NCBI RefSeq assembly: GCF_032854445.1
Contig: NC_088298.1
Span: 3,346,160 to 3,410,159 of the forward strand
Source: Liolophura sinensis
Lineage: Eukaryota; Mollusca; Polyplacophora; Chitonida; Chitonidae
Direction: 5' to 3'
Length of the DNA stretch: 64,000 nucleotides
The notes beneath the pieces are model-generated. The model was not told where the DNA came from and ran no database searches. It saw only the letters and a program-made list of their open reading frames with translations. Positions 34,601 through 46,700 of this stretch are shown here, piece by piece (position 1 is the first letter of the stretch; each line of letters opens with the position of its first letter). Made by a program: the position numbers and the translations under genes.

Positions 34601-36084
34601 ATATGACATTAATGTCCCAAATTTCACCAGATACTTTATAATTATACATTATGCATAATGCTACATTATGTTTCAAATGACAGCTTCATTACTTACCATG
34701 AATACTGAATAAAAGTCCCCGAATAATATCAGCCAATAATACAAAATTAAACATTAAATGGCCTTCACATTTAGCCTTTCACTTTTCCCATGGGAAGACT
34801 TTATTTGCGCATTTAATTGGTGTATTACGTGGTAATCAAGAATACCACAGAATGAATACAAACAGCCACAAAACCCAGCTTGCCAATTTTCAACACTGAA
34901 GTCTTTCATAAAACATTAAACCTGAGAAAAATGTGACAACACAGCAAAGTTATAAATGGCCAGCAAAGTTTGGGCATGCATTTCATGGCCAACATGCCAG
35001 TCACCTGGTGGTGAAATCAACACTGACCCCATTGTTGTGCAGGGTTCATGAAAACCATCTAAGATGTCACGGAAGGAAGGAAAGACCAGGTGAAGTAGCT
35101 AGAAATGATTCACAGGAAACTCGCTTGCATCCCAACCACTTAACACTTTTAAAAACTCAATGACTAACTGCCACAGACAAACAAAGGTTGACTATAGTTT
35201 CTTAGTTCTCGTCTTTTCTTGGCTTTACATTCTGAGATACATGTACTTAGAGTAATCCCTAATCCACACACATGTATACTCATTTTAAGGCCTGTATGTT
35301 CTTCTGAAAAGTACATTTTAAATACCAAACTTCTTGTGAAATACAATGTAAATATAATGATACTTTAAACTCAACTAAATCTTATATTTAGCTACTGAAT
35401 TTTTTATGACATATATACGCTGTATACTTGTGGCTATGTCTTATATGTAATAAAAGTTGTAACAGGAATCAGTTTAGTGACATGAAGTGATTTCTAACAA
35501 GTTTCAATGTCTGTCTGTCTGTCTGTTGTTTGGTTGATTGGCCAAATGTCTGATGATCTGTCTTTTAGCATGGTGCATTCACTTAACACAGGGCCTGAGT
35601 GTAAGATGGCATCAACACTTTGCCAGATCCCACTGCTATTGCGAATTTGTATTTTATCTCTAAGCTATTAAATTTTAATTCAGAAAAGTTACACAGAAGA
35701 AACCAAATAAACATTTTCATTTAAAAAGATTGCGAAATTTTGTCACCATAACCAGTCTTGGCTGTTTTTAGCTGCAGAAAACTAGGCCACATTTTGCATG
35801 AGCTTCTAAGGGAATGTCACATGTGTGCTTGTTTCTCAAAAAAAAATTGAAATAACCCTAATTCTTCAACCTTTTCAACCGCCTCTGCAAACCAATATTT
35901 TAAAATTTCTGAGAGAATGCATGGTTTCAGGAGGTTTGCATCTTTAGTCAAAGAAACTGATCATTCTGGTATCATTTTAATCATAAATGTATACTTAAAT
36001 TCCAATGAAAAAAAAATGGTGCTTTACAGGCTGAAAAGGACGAAGATTTAGAGTAAGCTGTGAGGGAATTCCCCTTGGACTTAC

Positions 36085-36169
36085 CTGAAGCTGCTGCGCC
36101 TCTTGGTGACTGGTGACGCTGAGGCCGAGCTGTTTCCACCTGACAACGACATTCCACCTTCATAGACTT
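36085..36169 (-). CDS. TRIO: TRIO/Kalirin RhoGEF, Ser-rich linker exon
   Basis: Small exon of 85 bp, found by reading for splice signals; its correct frame is not the longest open one here. Acceptor ccatccag, donor gtaagt. It starts with two bases that complete the codon left open by the SH3 exon, encodes 27 residues, and leaves two bases for the next exon. The peptide runs VYEGGMSLSGGNSSASASPV then TKRRSSF. It corresponds to the Ser/Pro-rich stretch ending in a basic cluster that precedes the KWLT motif in vertebrate TRIO and Kalirin. The RRSS cluster is a plausible target for a basophilic kinase, which is inference. The exact phase match to both neighbouring exons is the main evidence that it is real. 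A 27-bp minisatellite lies just upstream in the intron. Confidence 0.85.
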
Positions 36170-36282
36170 CTGGATGGAAAATATACACAATATCAGTAAG
36201 AGTGTGGTTACTGGGGTATTCATAACAAAGAAGTTATTACACTGTGCAAAGGCTTACCAGGGTACTTCTTGTATATCTGATT

Positions 36283-36632
36283 GCTGAGTGATAATCAAAG
36301 TGACACCTAACTGAGCGATGATATAAGCAACGCTTGACTGAACAATGATTTGAGCAACACCTAATAGAAAAATGATCTAAGCGACATCTCACTGAACAAT
36401 GATCTAAGCAACACCTCACTGAACAATGATCTAAGCAACACCTCACTGGACAATGATCTAAGCAACACCTAACTGAACAATAATCTAAGCGACACCTCAT
36501 TGAACAATGATCTAAGCAACATCTAACTGAACAATGATCTAAGCAACATCTAACTGAACAAGGATCTACGCAACACCTAACTGAACAATGATCTAAGCGA
36601 CATTTAACTGATGGATGATCTAAGCGACACTA
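36283..36632. repeat. 27-bp minisatellite in a TRIO intron
   Basis: About 13 units of aacaatgatctaagcaacac plus ctcactg. It ends about 110 bp from the 36-kb TRIO exon on its 5' side in transcript terms. The minus-strand 9-residue repeat RCCLDHCSV is a translation artefact. Confidence 0.92.
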
Positions 36633-37239
36633 ATATCTTAAGGAGGATCATACTTCCTGGTGCTTTCCTCCCAAATTCAAAGCCATTTATCTCAATTTTA
36701 CATAAAAAACTTTTATAACATATAAATGGTTTTTATGGTATCACATATTAAACAATAAACTATAATGTTATTCTTGATGTCTTCATTTTCACTTTGAATC
36801 AATTCATCACTGTAAGCACATGGTAAAGCAATGAACACTGAAGTAGGACTGAGACAAAACACCTAAGAGTTATCTCCCTTATCTCCCTTTATTCTCAGAC
36901 ATGAGATTCATCCCATAAATGCTAATATTGAACAGTTTACTTAAGCCTTAGACATATCATTTCAAAAATCTATATATTAACCCCTTCATGTCGTTCTAAT
37001 GTAGATATCATAAAAATATAAAAATTATTTATAATCTTGTGTAAGTACATGAATGTACAGAATCTATACAATACAGGAAATGTCTCCTAAAATACTACCA
37101 GAAATAATAAAAATGCACCACCAAAGAATTTAGTAAATTTTATGAGCTCTGTAACAATCATCATTTGAATTCATCATATTTTAGCTCATCAAATCCAAAT
37201 TTTCAGCAACAATTTCCAGGATCTGATACAATTTTTGAC

Positions 37240-37326
37240 TTATTTATTTGATTGGCATTTTTACAAAGTACTCAAGAATATTTCACTTATGGTGTGAAGA
37301 AACCATTTGCCGGTTGCTGTAGACCA
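37240..37326 (-). mobile_element. family-A SINE fragment
   Basis: Tail and body start (tatttatttgattggcattt, actcaagaatatttcactta) joined by an internal deletion to gccggttgctgtagacc. It sits in a TRIO intron. Confidence 0.7.
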
Positions 37327-37512
37327 ATAAAATATATAACATTAAATATCATACCCTCAGGTCAGATATAAGGTTGGTTTGGAATTAAGCTTTGAATTCA
37401 TTAAAAAATCATGTTTTTAAAACTGGCGTATTAAGTGTTTTTCTTCTTTAGTGCAATCAAGTTTAGATCCAAAAGCAACAGTGCTTTTTGAGATGTTTCT
37501 GTTCATATTTAG

Positions 37513-37923
37513 TCTGTGTAGAAATGTGTTTACATGTAGGTCTTACATACTATCATAGAACTGTGTTTACATGTAGGTCTTACATACTATCATAGAACTG
37601 TGCTTACATGTAGGTCTTACATACTATCATAGAACTGTGCTTACATGTAGGTCTTACATACTATCATAGAAATGTGTTTACATGTAGGTCTTACATACTA
37701 TCATAGAACTGTGTTTACATGTAGGTCTTACATACTATCATAGAACTGTGTTTACATGTAGGTCTTACATACTATCATAGAAATGTGTTTACATGTAGGT
37801 CTTACATACTATCATAGAAATGTGTTTACATGTAGGTCTTACATACTATCATAGAACTGTGTTTACATGTAGGTCTTACATACTATCATAGAAATGTGTT
37901 TACATGTAGGTCTTACATACAAT
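37513..37923. repeat. 37-bp minisatellite in a TRIO intron
   Basis: Eleven near-identical units of gaactgtgtttacatgtagg plus tcttacatactatcata. Variants are mostly gaact/gaaat and gttt/gctt. It ends exactly where the 115-bp palindrome starts. Confidence 0.95.
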
Positions 37924-37924
37924 C

Positions 37925-38039
37925 AGAGACCTTTAGGTACATGCTAAAAGTTCAACTTGTACCTTGTAACTTCATAGTAGAATAGGCAAACTAATTCAAG
38001 TTTGAACTTAGAAGTTACAAGTTTCAACTAAAGGTCTCT
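37925..38039. repeat. 115-bp palindromic element
   Basis: Starts agagacctttag and ends ctaaaggtctct, with further inner complementarity (cttgtaacttc against gaagttacaag). It directly abuts the end of the 37-bp tandem array. Could be a minimal MITE; no target-site duplication is obvious. Confidence 0.7.
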
Positions 38040-38308
38040 ATTATTAAAATTGAGGCAAAGGTTAGATTGTGACTAGTAAAAACCGGGACATTGTTCTACA
38101 AAGCCATTGTATGCTAACTTGATTGTCATGACCATTGCAAATTTGCCTCTAATCTGTGTTGTCATGGTAATTGTGATCAACTTAAGTTAGTAAAGCCCTT
38201 TAATTCTTCAAACTAAACATGAGCATTGTAATTTCCAACGTATCATTTAACATTAAACGGACCCCATAAAAAAAAAGCTGAATAAATAAATATACAAGAT
38301 CATCTTAC

Positions 38309-38552
38309 CGTCACCGTCAATACTAGTCCTAGACCCGGATATGCGTAAACTTGCGACCGGTTTCAGCGCACACATAGGCGCTAATCCCTGGACTGGATCG
38401 GCACCATCTATGGGCACGGTGCGAACCAAACAGTAATCTGCCTGTCCCGGTGCTGCATCTAATACCTCCACCTGCTGACCACGGTGCAAGGTGAGCTCGT
38501 TGCTGCCGATAGCGCTGTAATCCTCGATTACCACTGTGATGTCATACTGTGT
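38309..38552 (-). CDS. TRIO: TRIO/Kalirin RhoGEF, internal exon encoding the first SH3 domain
   Basis: Internal exon of 244 bp, entering in phase 0 after a tctgcag acceptor and leaving in phase 1 at a gtaaga donor. It encodes 81 residues plus one base, starting TQYDITVVIEDYSAIGSNEL. The SH3 hallmarks are in order: the EDYSA strand (ALYDY equivalent), GSNELTLHRGQQVEVLD (acidic RT loop), DYCLVRT (Tyr where vertebrate paralogues have Trp before CLVRT) and GLAPMCALKP (the GLVP-type strand). The tail GSRTSIDGD matches the HSRSS-type stretch just after this SH3 in vertebrate TRIO/Kalirin. In that family the SH3 sits between the GEF1 DH-PH unit (Rac/RhoG exchange) and the GEF2 unit (Rho exchange) of a large cytosolic/membrane-associated scaffold for axon guidance. 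The first in-frame ATG-like codon inside it is not a start; this is an internal exon. Identity comes from remembered family sequence, not a search. Confidence 0.9.
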
Positions 38553-38769
38553 CTGCAGAAGACAGAAAATTCAACATTCCATTAGTGTCTACTGATTTAT
38601 CTGAGGCCTTTACCCGGAACTTTTATGTTCGAACTACCCTTTCATATACAGGGTAAATAACGGCATGAACAATTTCAAAAACAATGTTCAACACAAAACA
38701 CCAAAAAGAAAAAAGGCTATAGAGTACACCATTAGGACAGATTCATGCCAAGAGAAGCAGTCTACAGAT

Positions 38770-38845
38770 GATTTATTTATTTATTTATTTATTTATTTAT
38801 TTGATTGGTGTTTTATGCTGAACTCAAGCACATTACATTTGTACT
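38770..38845 (-). mobile_element. family-A SINE tail fragment with TTTA repeat
   Basis: A run of about eight ATTT units leads into gattggtgttttatgctgaa and a short decayed body. It lies 220 bp upstream of the TRIO SH3 exon. Confidence 0.65.
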
Positions 38846-38934
38846 ACAGCAGCTTTTCTGTGATCATTGACACTGTGAAGAACATAAACATTATCAGACA
38901 CAAACTCAAAGTGAAATTTGACTGAATGACCATC

Positions 38935-39140
38935 AATTTTGTCCTTGACTAACTTGCCCATTTTTCTCAATTCTGAGAGTTCCACTGATGTTACAAAAGT
39001 CTTTTGTGGTTTGCTTGGAACATGGGATGATACTCTACAGGAAATTTGTAAGTTTCAGCACCAAATATAATATTTTTTGACATTTGTTTGCCTCTAAAAA
39101 TGCACTCTTGTGGGCGAAATTTTAGGTCAGTTATTTAATA
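38935..39140 (+). repeat. dispersed repeat family D, representative copy
   Basis: About 200 bp with atgggatgatactctacagg, gacatttgtttgcctctaaa and gtgggcgaaattttaggtca. Similar copies occur on either strand at about 228-345, 600-665, 11500-11665, 29190-29360, 30870-31030, 31785-31990, 41075-41280, 56225-56385 and 59040-59220. No coding capacity; origin unknown. Confidence 0.65.
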
Positions 39141-41074
39141 ATCGAGAGATTTCGGTAAGAATGACTGACTTCCTATCCAGATAGTTATATACAGCTGTGA
39201 CAAAATGGTGTCACAAACAGGGGACATAACTCTGCAATGTGTGTAGGAAATTACAACACATTTTAACGACAGAAAAATGTAGAATGGGACATGGTCAATT
39301 GCTAACAAAAACAGTTCAGTCTGCAAGTCGAACTTTCGAATGTCTTTAAAATTGCTATTTCTTATGTTATAAGGTCAAAAGTTTGCATAACAAACATAAA
39401 TCCTTGGTAAGTAATTGTAAAACAAATTTCAGGTAAAATAATGAAAAGAAAACTACCAAGTTAAATGACTGAAATTTTGACATAAGTCTAAAATTGATCC
39501 CAGGCTTACAACCTATGCTACATGGTTAATATACAAATATTAAATTACAAATGGTTGCAGACAAACAGTTTCCACCACCATTTGTGCAAAACACAAAACT
39601 TCATTATCATCAAGGGTGTGTATTTCAAAAGACGCAACAGACTAAGCTATTTAGACCATCCCATCCTGTTAATTGGGAAAATTACTGGATAATACAATAA
39701 AGTACAATTACAGGCAAAGGTTTCGTTTTTGCTTTTCTTGGAAGATAATTTCAAATGCACCCAAGGAACCTGATTTGTTCTAACAATGAAGTGCCATTGT
39801 TTTAAGTCCTTAACACACCATGGTTTGGAAGCATTGATTGATGAAGAGCAAATTAAAACTGTCAAATCTGAACATTTCTTTCCATTAAATGTTCAACGAA
39901 AAACATGTTCTAAAAACTTTGCTCAGATGAGTGTATTGCGTGTGTATATTTATTGCACATCAATGTGCTAATGCATGAATGAAACACATGACTGACTGTG
40001 TGCAAAAGCACTCTGGGCCAGTCAAGAGACAATAATGAACGCAAAGTGTTCAGTAACGGTTGCCGTCCGAGCTGGCACAACGGTTTGCACAGGTCGAATT
40101 AAAATGTTAATAGCCTTCAACGGACCATAATTCCTCTCCTTCGAAATGCTTAAAAAGACAAGACATAAACATGAAGAAAATTTTTATAACTGACCAATAC
40201 ACCTATCAGAGAACAGCACCTGTTGCCCTGAAAACCTAAAAAAAAAAAAAAAACCCACTAAGACACGGCTCTCCAAATCTGCACACCTATGAGCAATAGT
40301 GATTTTAAGGTGCACTTAATATTTTTCTTCGATAAAAACAAAAAAATAAGTTTCTATCCTTGAAGATACCTATTACAGAACAGAAGCTCTCAACAAAACC
40401 TGTTGCCACAGAAACCATGAAAAACACTAAGAAAAAACTCTGCAAATCTGGAAACCTATGAGTAATAGTGGTGCAATGAAAATAACATTTTTCTCCAGTG
40501 AAATCAAAAAGAAACAAGTTTCTTGGTTGCTGGGGTGCAGCATTTTATGGCATTATAAAAATGCAACATTTAGCTGGCTACGTGTAAAATATCCTCAAAA
40601 TATGTCACGAACACCCACAATGAGACGTACAAAATACTCGAGCATGTCAAGGAATTGGCAAAATAGGGGGAACAGAAAAACAGCTTGAAAACATCAAACA
40701 CTCAGGCATGAAAACTCCCCACAGTTTTCTCTGAAAATCCCATTTGTTCCTGCAAGTAGCACTTGTCAAACGAGTGAATTCCAAAACTCTGCCAAAATAT
40801 TAATAGGAATCCAGCAAGAGGGAATACTGTGTTTATGTAACTCAGTCCAACTGCATATTCAATTTCTGAACGTGAAGATAAGCTGTCAGTGCTGGGCGCC
40901 CATCCATATAACCAGCCTAAGACATGTAAACCCATTTAGTGAGTGTATATTTTGTCTTCTTCACCAGGCCTGCTGTTCACAAACTACATCAGGGTACCAC
41001 AGCAAAAATTTGGACTTTACTCCAAAACTTCAACACTTTTAAACATTTAATTTTCTTGCCCTGCTTTTAAGTGT

Positions 41075-41280
41075 TTTTTTACGAGTACCCTAAATGACCT
41101 CAGATTTCGCCGACAAAAGTGCATTTTTAGAGGCAAACAAATGTCACAAATTATTGTTTTTGACAATGAAACTTTCAATTTTCCAGCAGAATGCTATCCC
41201 AAGTTGCAAACAAACCTACAAAACACCTTCTAAAATCAGTGGAACTCTCGGAATCAGGAAAAATTGGTAGTTTAGTCATG
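41075..41280 (-). repeat. dispersed repeat family D, reverse copy
   Basis: Contains aaaagtgcatttttagaggc and ccagcagaatgctatcccaa, the reverse complement of the 38.9-kb copy over most of its length. Confidence 0.65.
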
Positions 41281-41378
41281 GACGAAAGTCATGGTCATTT
41301 TGGAAACGTAAGCTAGGAATTCAGTTTAAAGAAAATTTTATAAAACTCAGATGAGTTTGAAGTTGTATCATTATATCT

Positions 41379-41590
41379 ATACTGTATTTCACCTAAAGTT
41401 TGGCGTGTAAAACCTATGTACCAGAAGAACATAAAGGGCTTAAAATGAGTTATTGATGCAAACACTGAAGTTTATCTGATAAGAAATTAATTGAATTTCA
41501 CAAAAAACTCTTTAAGTGGTGCTACAGGGTGGATAAATCAATCAGAATCAAGAAAACATTTAGAAATATTAAACTTAAGGTGAAATGCCT
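41379..41590. mobile_element. MITE-like element, family M1
   Basis: Ends read actgtatttcacctaaagtt and aaacttaaggtgaaatg. Interior includes gataagaaattaattgaatt, the reverse complement of the segment seen at 3.9 kb. The family-A SINE at 41.6 kb inserted just beyond its right end. Confidence 0.75.
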
Positions 41591-41641
41591 ATTCTTCCTA
41601 GCTCTTGGACATGGAAGAATAAATGTACCAACTAAACAATT

Positions 41642-41799
41642 TATTTATTTATTATTTGATTGGTGTTTTACGCCGCACTCAAGAATATTTCACTTGTATG
41701 ACGGCCACCAGCATTATTGTGGGAGAAAACCGAGCAGAGCCCGGGGAAAACCCACGACCATCTGCAAGTTGCAGGCAGACTTTCCCACGTATGGCTGGA
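41642..41799 (-). mobile_element. 5'-truncated family-A SINE with target-site duplication
   Basis: Body and A/T-rich tail of family A (gattggtgttttacgccgca on plus) without the tRNA head. A 12-bp duplication, aactaaacaatt, flanks it (41630-41641 and 41800-41811), so truncation happened at insertion. Confidence 0.9.
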
Positions 41800-42378
41800 A
41801 ACTAAACAATTAAATAACTTTTAACTGGTATTTGATTACTATTTGACTATTCACTAACGCAAGCCATTGAACCAATTCCTTCCCTATGTAAAACAAGAAG
41901 ACAATAAAATTCACAAATTAAGGTCATAAAATATTAGGTTTGGATATGAAAGTCACATGTGTCCCCTGGGACATAATTCCACCTCCCAAGCAAACCTTTA
42001 AATATATCTCTCAGAACTTAGACGTGGCTTGACTTTCAGGTCAAATAAAGTACAGAACATGAATATAGAAAAAAAAGGCCAAGTGGTTTAACTCGTATCC
42101 TATAGACTACCTGTCCCTGCCATATTAGTGGTAATAGTAGGCTGTCAGAGGAATTATGGATGTGACTGTGAGCTAGTTAGGCACTTGGCAAATAGCGCCA
42201 ACCTCCAAAACTCATCTCGGTACATAAATGCTGTCCCATGACTTCCACGAAAAAAATTAGGTGACATAAAACAACGATGAAATCAACAAAGATAACTGTC
42301 AAAACTTGCATACAGGTTAATTTGTCCAGGTGTAAATGACACGTGGGACGCAATCCCAGCCTTCTCTGTAGATGAGAT

Positions 42379-42648
42379 TTTTTTTTTTTTTTTTTTTGAT
42401 TGGTGTTTTACGCCGTACTCAAGAATATTTCACTTATACGACGGCGGCCAGCATTATGGTGGGTGGAAACCGGGCAGAGCCCGGCGGAAACCCACGACCA
42501 TCCGCAGGTTGCTGGCAGACCTTCCCACGTACGGCCGGAGAGGAAGCCAGCATGAGCTGGTCTTGAACTCACAGCGACCGCATTGGTGAGAGGCTTCTGG
42601 GTCACTACGCTGCGCTAGCGCGCTAACCGACTGAGCCACGGAGGCCCC
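42379..42648 (-). mobile_element. full-length tRNA-headed SINE (family A) with target-site duplication
   Basis: Read on the minus strand: a tRNA-like head with a perfect A box TGGCTCAGTCGG (42627-42638) and a B-box-like GAGTTCAAGACC (42559-42570), then a conserved body (cagcaacctgcggatggtcg, taagtgaaatattcttgagt), then a poly(A) tail (T run 42379-42397 on plus). A 15-bp direct repeat, ctctgtagatgagat, flanks it (42364-42378 and 42649-42663). This is the least decayed family-A copy here and the reference for the fragments. Open frames across it are incidental. Confidence 0.93.
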
Positions 42649-43597
42649 CTCTGTAGATGAGATAATCTGTTAGCTACATGTATGTACATGCTATGATAGC
42701 AAACCTCTTTATCACATGATTGTGATTCAGACCATGGCATACATGAAAAATTTGTGACAGTACAGAAGAGCTGAACATGGTTGAAAGTTTAGCATGCACA
42801 GGTGCCCCTATATGCTGCACTGTGTATGTATGTACAATTTAAGCTTGCATATGTAAAATTATTCCCAACATTTTATCAGTTTCATGACTACCTTGTACAA
42901 GCAACAAATCTTATTCTAGAAGATATTTCATATAGTTCACTGAACATACCTCTATATATATCTGTGTGCATTTAAAACTTTCCTGTACAACGTTAATTTG
43001 GGGCGGTGATAAATTCAGTCCCCATAAATTATTTTTTATACACTTCGTCTCATCTGATTGCTCCACATTTTGCTTTAAACTTGACCTCACCATCACTAAT
43101 CAAATAAATAAATCAATCCCATTACAGAGAAGCAGACACAACTCAGTACTTGTTGAAATCAAAACCACAAAAAGGTGAAATCTGAAACTCGATCAATGTT
43201 CAACTTCGAAACTGTTTGTATCTAAATATGCCTTGAATACTTCGTTCACCTTATTCTTGTTCCCATAATACACTGTTACACTTTGAACTGTAATCTAACC
43301 ACTGCAATACATGTACTACAGTAAAAAGGTTAAAAAATTTAAAACTATCCATAAAATTGGCCTTGTTTGTGAATTAAAAGTGTAAAAGATATCAGTTTAT
43401 GTTCTCTGTGCCCAGTAAGGTGTATTTAAATGTATAAGGACTCTGGCTAACATTTATATTTAAAGACAATTCAAAGTTAATCCAATAATTGTGATAAGTA
43501 ATAAGTTCATAACAAAACAACTGATACGCACAGAAAAAGCTGTGCTTTAACAGCTTCCCTCACATAGGTCAACTGTAGACTTCAATCATTTCATTTC

Positions 43598-43791
43598 ATA
43601 CAGTATTTTACCTGAAGTTTTCAAGTCACACATTTTGCTGCATTGTGATCGATTCATCAACCTTACAAGGCCACTTTAGAGGGTTTTTCATGAAGTTTGA
43701 CTAATTTCTTATCAGAAAAAGACCTCAAAAGTATCCTTTCAAAGCGTTAAGGTGCATTTTTACATTCTAAGCTTTAGGTGAAGTACAGTAA
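43598..43791. mobile_element. MITE-like element, family M1
   Basis: Ends read acagtattttacctgaagtt and gctttaggtgaagtacagta. Interior has gaagtttgactaatttctta and aaaagtatcctttcaaagcg, shared with the 11.7-kb relic that precedes a minisatellite. Confidence 0.75.
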
Positions 43792-46700
43792 TAATCTATC
43801 TATAAAATGATATTATGATTTGTAGGTTGGTAGAGTTCACTGTTTGACTGAATGGTGTTCAGTGATATACTAAAGAGTTTTTCCCTGCCATTGTGGCAGT
43901 CAGTAGCCACACCGCAGCGTATACATGCATATAGGTATAAGTAGTCCCCATAAATGAAATGGGACCGTTGTTGGCTTATTTGATGTAGACTACATGATTG
44001 TTTCACTGTACAAGTAGTCAGTTCACACGCAAAACAACCACTACTGTAATTCTTCTGCCTTTTCACATGTTTGCAAGGTGTTTATTCAAGCATATTCTGA
44101 AGGCATTACCAGTATTCTGTGATGACTGGTACAATCATAATTTTGCGAAGCACTGCAACTGGCCAATCCAACCAATGTAGTTGTGGTCTCCAATGTCAAC
44201 TAGAAAATGTGCATAACTGGCACTGAAAGTAGCTCTTTCATATGCCAACAGGTTGAGGAATTAGGGTGTGTCTGCGCCAAAAAGTGTTTCTTCAAAATAC
44301 CAGCCAATAATTACGACAACAACTATCAAAGTTTAAGCACCCTCTTCTATGTGAACATGGGGAGCACTTTTGCCTATATACCACTTGAACAGCAAAGCTA
44401 GAACTGCTAAAGGTTGGTGGGCGACAACAGCTAGTACATATACCCATACATAGCAGCTTAACATGGCTGTCACACAGAATACCATGTAAGCACAGCTGTC
44501 TCCAGTCTTAAGACTTTTCCTACCCTTGACAAGGATATAGGGCTTAGCAGAGATATATATTAACTCAGGACATGTTGCTAAGACCAATTCTAACGGATTT
44601 AACCATCGTTCAATTGCACACTCATCTTCCTTACCCATTGAAAAGTGCGTCGATGTTTCAATTCCTGCGGATAATCTGGTAATCCATAGGATTTGCCGAG
44701 GGAGAAAAAGTGTGATGAGACAAAGCCAAGTAACGGGGGAATTTCAGAGAGGTGGGTTTCAGCAGGCTTCCTTCCACTCTGTACTCTCACACATTAACCT
44801 ATGAAACTCCAGATTAAATTTTCCCATGTGCTTTACTGCTGTCATGAGGCCTCAGAGTGGAGTGCACGGATTTGGGGTCCAAAAGGATTGGGGGATGTCC
44901 CACTTATTGACAATTATATTTTCTACAGCAAAGACATGTACTTATAATTCTGATGTCTCAATTGTTCTTTGTATACACTTTTAGAACGAAAATGAGTACA
45001 TTTCCAAATGTTACTGGCAGCTGTGATCATTATGGCTCTGCCCAACCCACAGTTAAAATGGCTACCACTTGTCACCCGCATCTCTGATAATAGCTGTGAC
45101 AGTACAACGCAGTTCCCTAGAAGGAATCAAGGACCTCTCGATTCGATGTTTTCGTTAGTTTGGTGAATGTTTACTGTAGTCATCCATGATTACATTGCCG
45201 ATTTTGTTTGATTCGGCGATTTCTGTTGCTCTTAGGGGCCACATGCAAATCTGCTCTATTTCTTCACTCTTTCATCTGCCGCAGCGATCAATATTTTGAA
45301 ACATACCGAGAGGACTATGAGATGTAGAGATATAATCTGTACAGTTTTATGAAGTTTGCACCTTTAGTGGGACAAATAAATTTCGGCGCCATTTTCTTCA
45401 AATCTTCTGAATCATGTTTTCAAATTGAATCTAAAGTTACAATACACTGGTCAAATTTCTTAAGGATTTAGAGAAAGCTATCAGCGCAGAAAACTGGGAT
45501 ATACAGAATGGCAACCTGCTGTCAGTGATGAGACGGACACTGGAGTTTTGCATATACAATGAAACTACTCATGCACAGTTAATAATTTTGTCATTTTAGC
45601 AATTCTAACAACTTTGTCCTAAACATCCTTTGGACGAAAAGTTGGGAATCCTTCCAATTTTAGAAAAAACAGGCGGAAATTCATTGAAACTAAATTTCAA
45701 TTACAGGCCCTTTATAATTAAAAATTGGAAAAAGAAACTTTTTTATTTCAATCATTTAGCCAGAATTCCATTTAAGAATGTGAATTTTTGTCTTGACCAA
45801 ATTATTTCCCCTTCAGTCGCACAACAGAGGCAACCACCAGAAGAACTGTAATAACCACAGACCAAAACAAAACCTGTCTGTAACTGCCCTGGATAAATTT
45901 CCAATAAATCCACTTCGAATCTGTTCTATTACCATTTCTAATTGACGTTCCTTCCACGAATCAAACCAATTATGTATGTAGTTTTTTCTTATCCTTCTAA
46001 TGAATATACTCTCTGTAAGAAAATTGGTTTGGCAGAATTGATAAAAGATGTTGCCCCATATTACATAAATTCAGTGAAACATCCTGTCTAATAAAAACAC
46101 AATGGGCTAGGGTACTTCATATATTAATTTCTTCACAAATATTCAAATATCATTTCACACCTGCCAGAATGTTTCTTTTCCTTCTACTCAGGTCAGAAGA
46201 GGAAGCCGGTCTCCTTGAGAGCTGATTGTAACCTAATGCTGGCTTTTCTATGAGGTCATCTCATTTCATTTGCCTGCAATTCTGTGAATGCGACCAATTG
46301 CCCAGGACAACGAAAGCACGAAACATCCATATTGATCTTGCTACTTCAGGAATCCTACCAGCAGGACAGGGTGAGACCGTATAAAACATTTCTGTGGAAA
46401 ACTCAATTAATGAGTGATCCGAATTAGATGAGATTTATTATTGGTGTAAGGGGCAGAAGAGAGAGAGGAATCGGATATGGAGAGAAGCGGGTTTTGGTTG
46501 TACCCGCTCTCAAGAGGAGATGGCCTGTCAGGTGTCAGAAATCTTCCCAAGGCTTTTGTCACTCAGCTCATCCCCTCAGAGCCTGTCACAGATCTACAGT
46601 ATCTACATAAGCCTGAGTCCAGGTGTCATAGGAATCAAACAATGCCAGATACACAGGTTTTGAATCTCAGACATCTTGAGGTTAATCCCACATGACCATG

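Larger units (their letters stand above)
28193..36084 (-). other. TRIO intron between the Ser-rich and KWLT exons
   Basis: Intron of 7892 bp, GT-AG. It holds a TIR element (28282-28503), two long fold-back elements (about 28588-29012 and 34116-34600), several copies of a dispersed repeat with the core gaggcaaacaaatgtc, SINE fragments at 32.97, 33.9 and 34.8 kb, and a short TCAA/AGTC run near 29980-30010. I see no additional convincing exon. The 29.4-30.9, 31.99-32.96, 33.07-33.89 and 34.6-36.08 kb stretches hold nothing I recognise. Confidence 0.75.
36170..38308 (-). other. TRIO intron between the SH3 exon and the Ser-rich linker exon
   Basis: Intron of 2139 bp, GT-AG. It holds a 27-bp tandem array (36283-36632), a SINE fragment (37240-37326), a 37-bp tandem array (37513-37923) and a 115-bp palindrome (37925-38039). 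The remaining 36640-37240 stretch is AT-rich with nothing recognisable. Confidence 0.8.

Noticed and set aside
36237-36500. Cys-rich 9-residue repeat protein (RCCLDHCSV)
   Set aside because: Translation of a 27-bp intronic minisatellite next to a TRIO exon.
44600-44790. Minus-strand exon ending TTTCAATGG/gtaagg
   Set aside because: Open frame of about 49 codons but no clear acceptor and no recognisable domain; not a GEF1 DH/PH segment.
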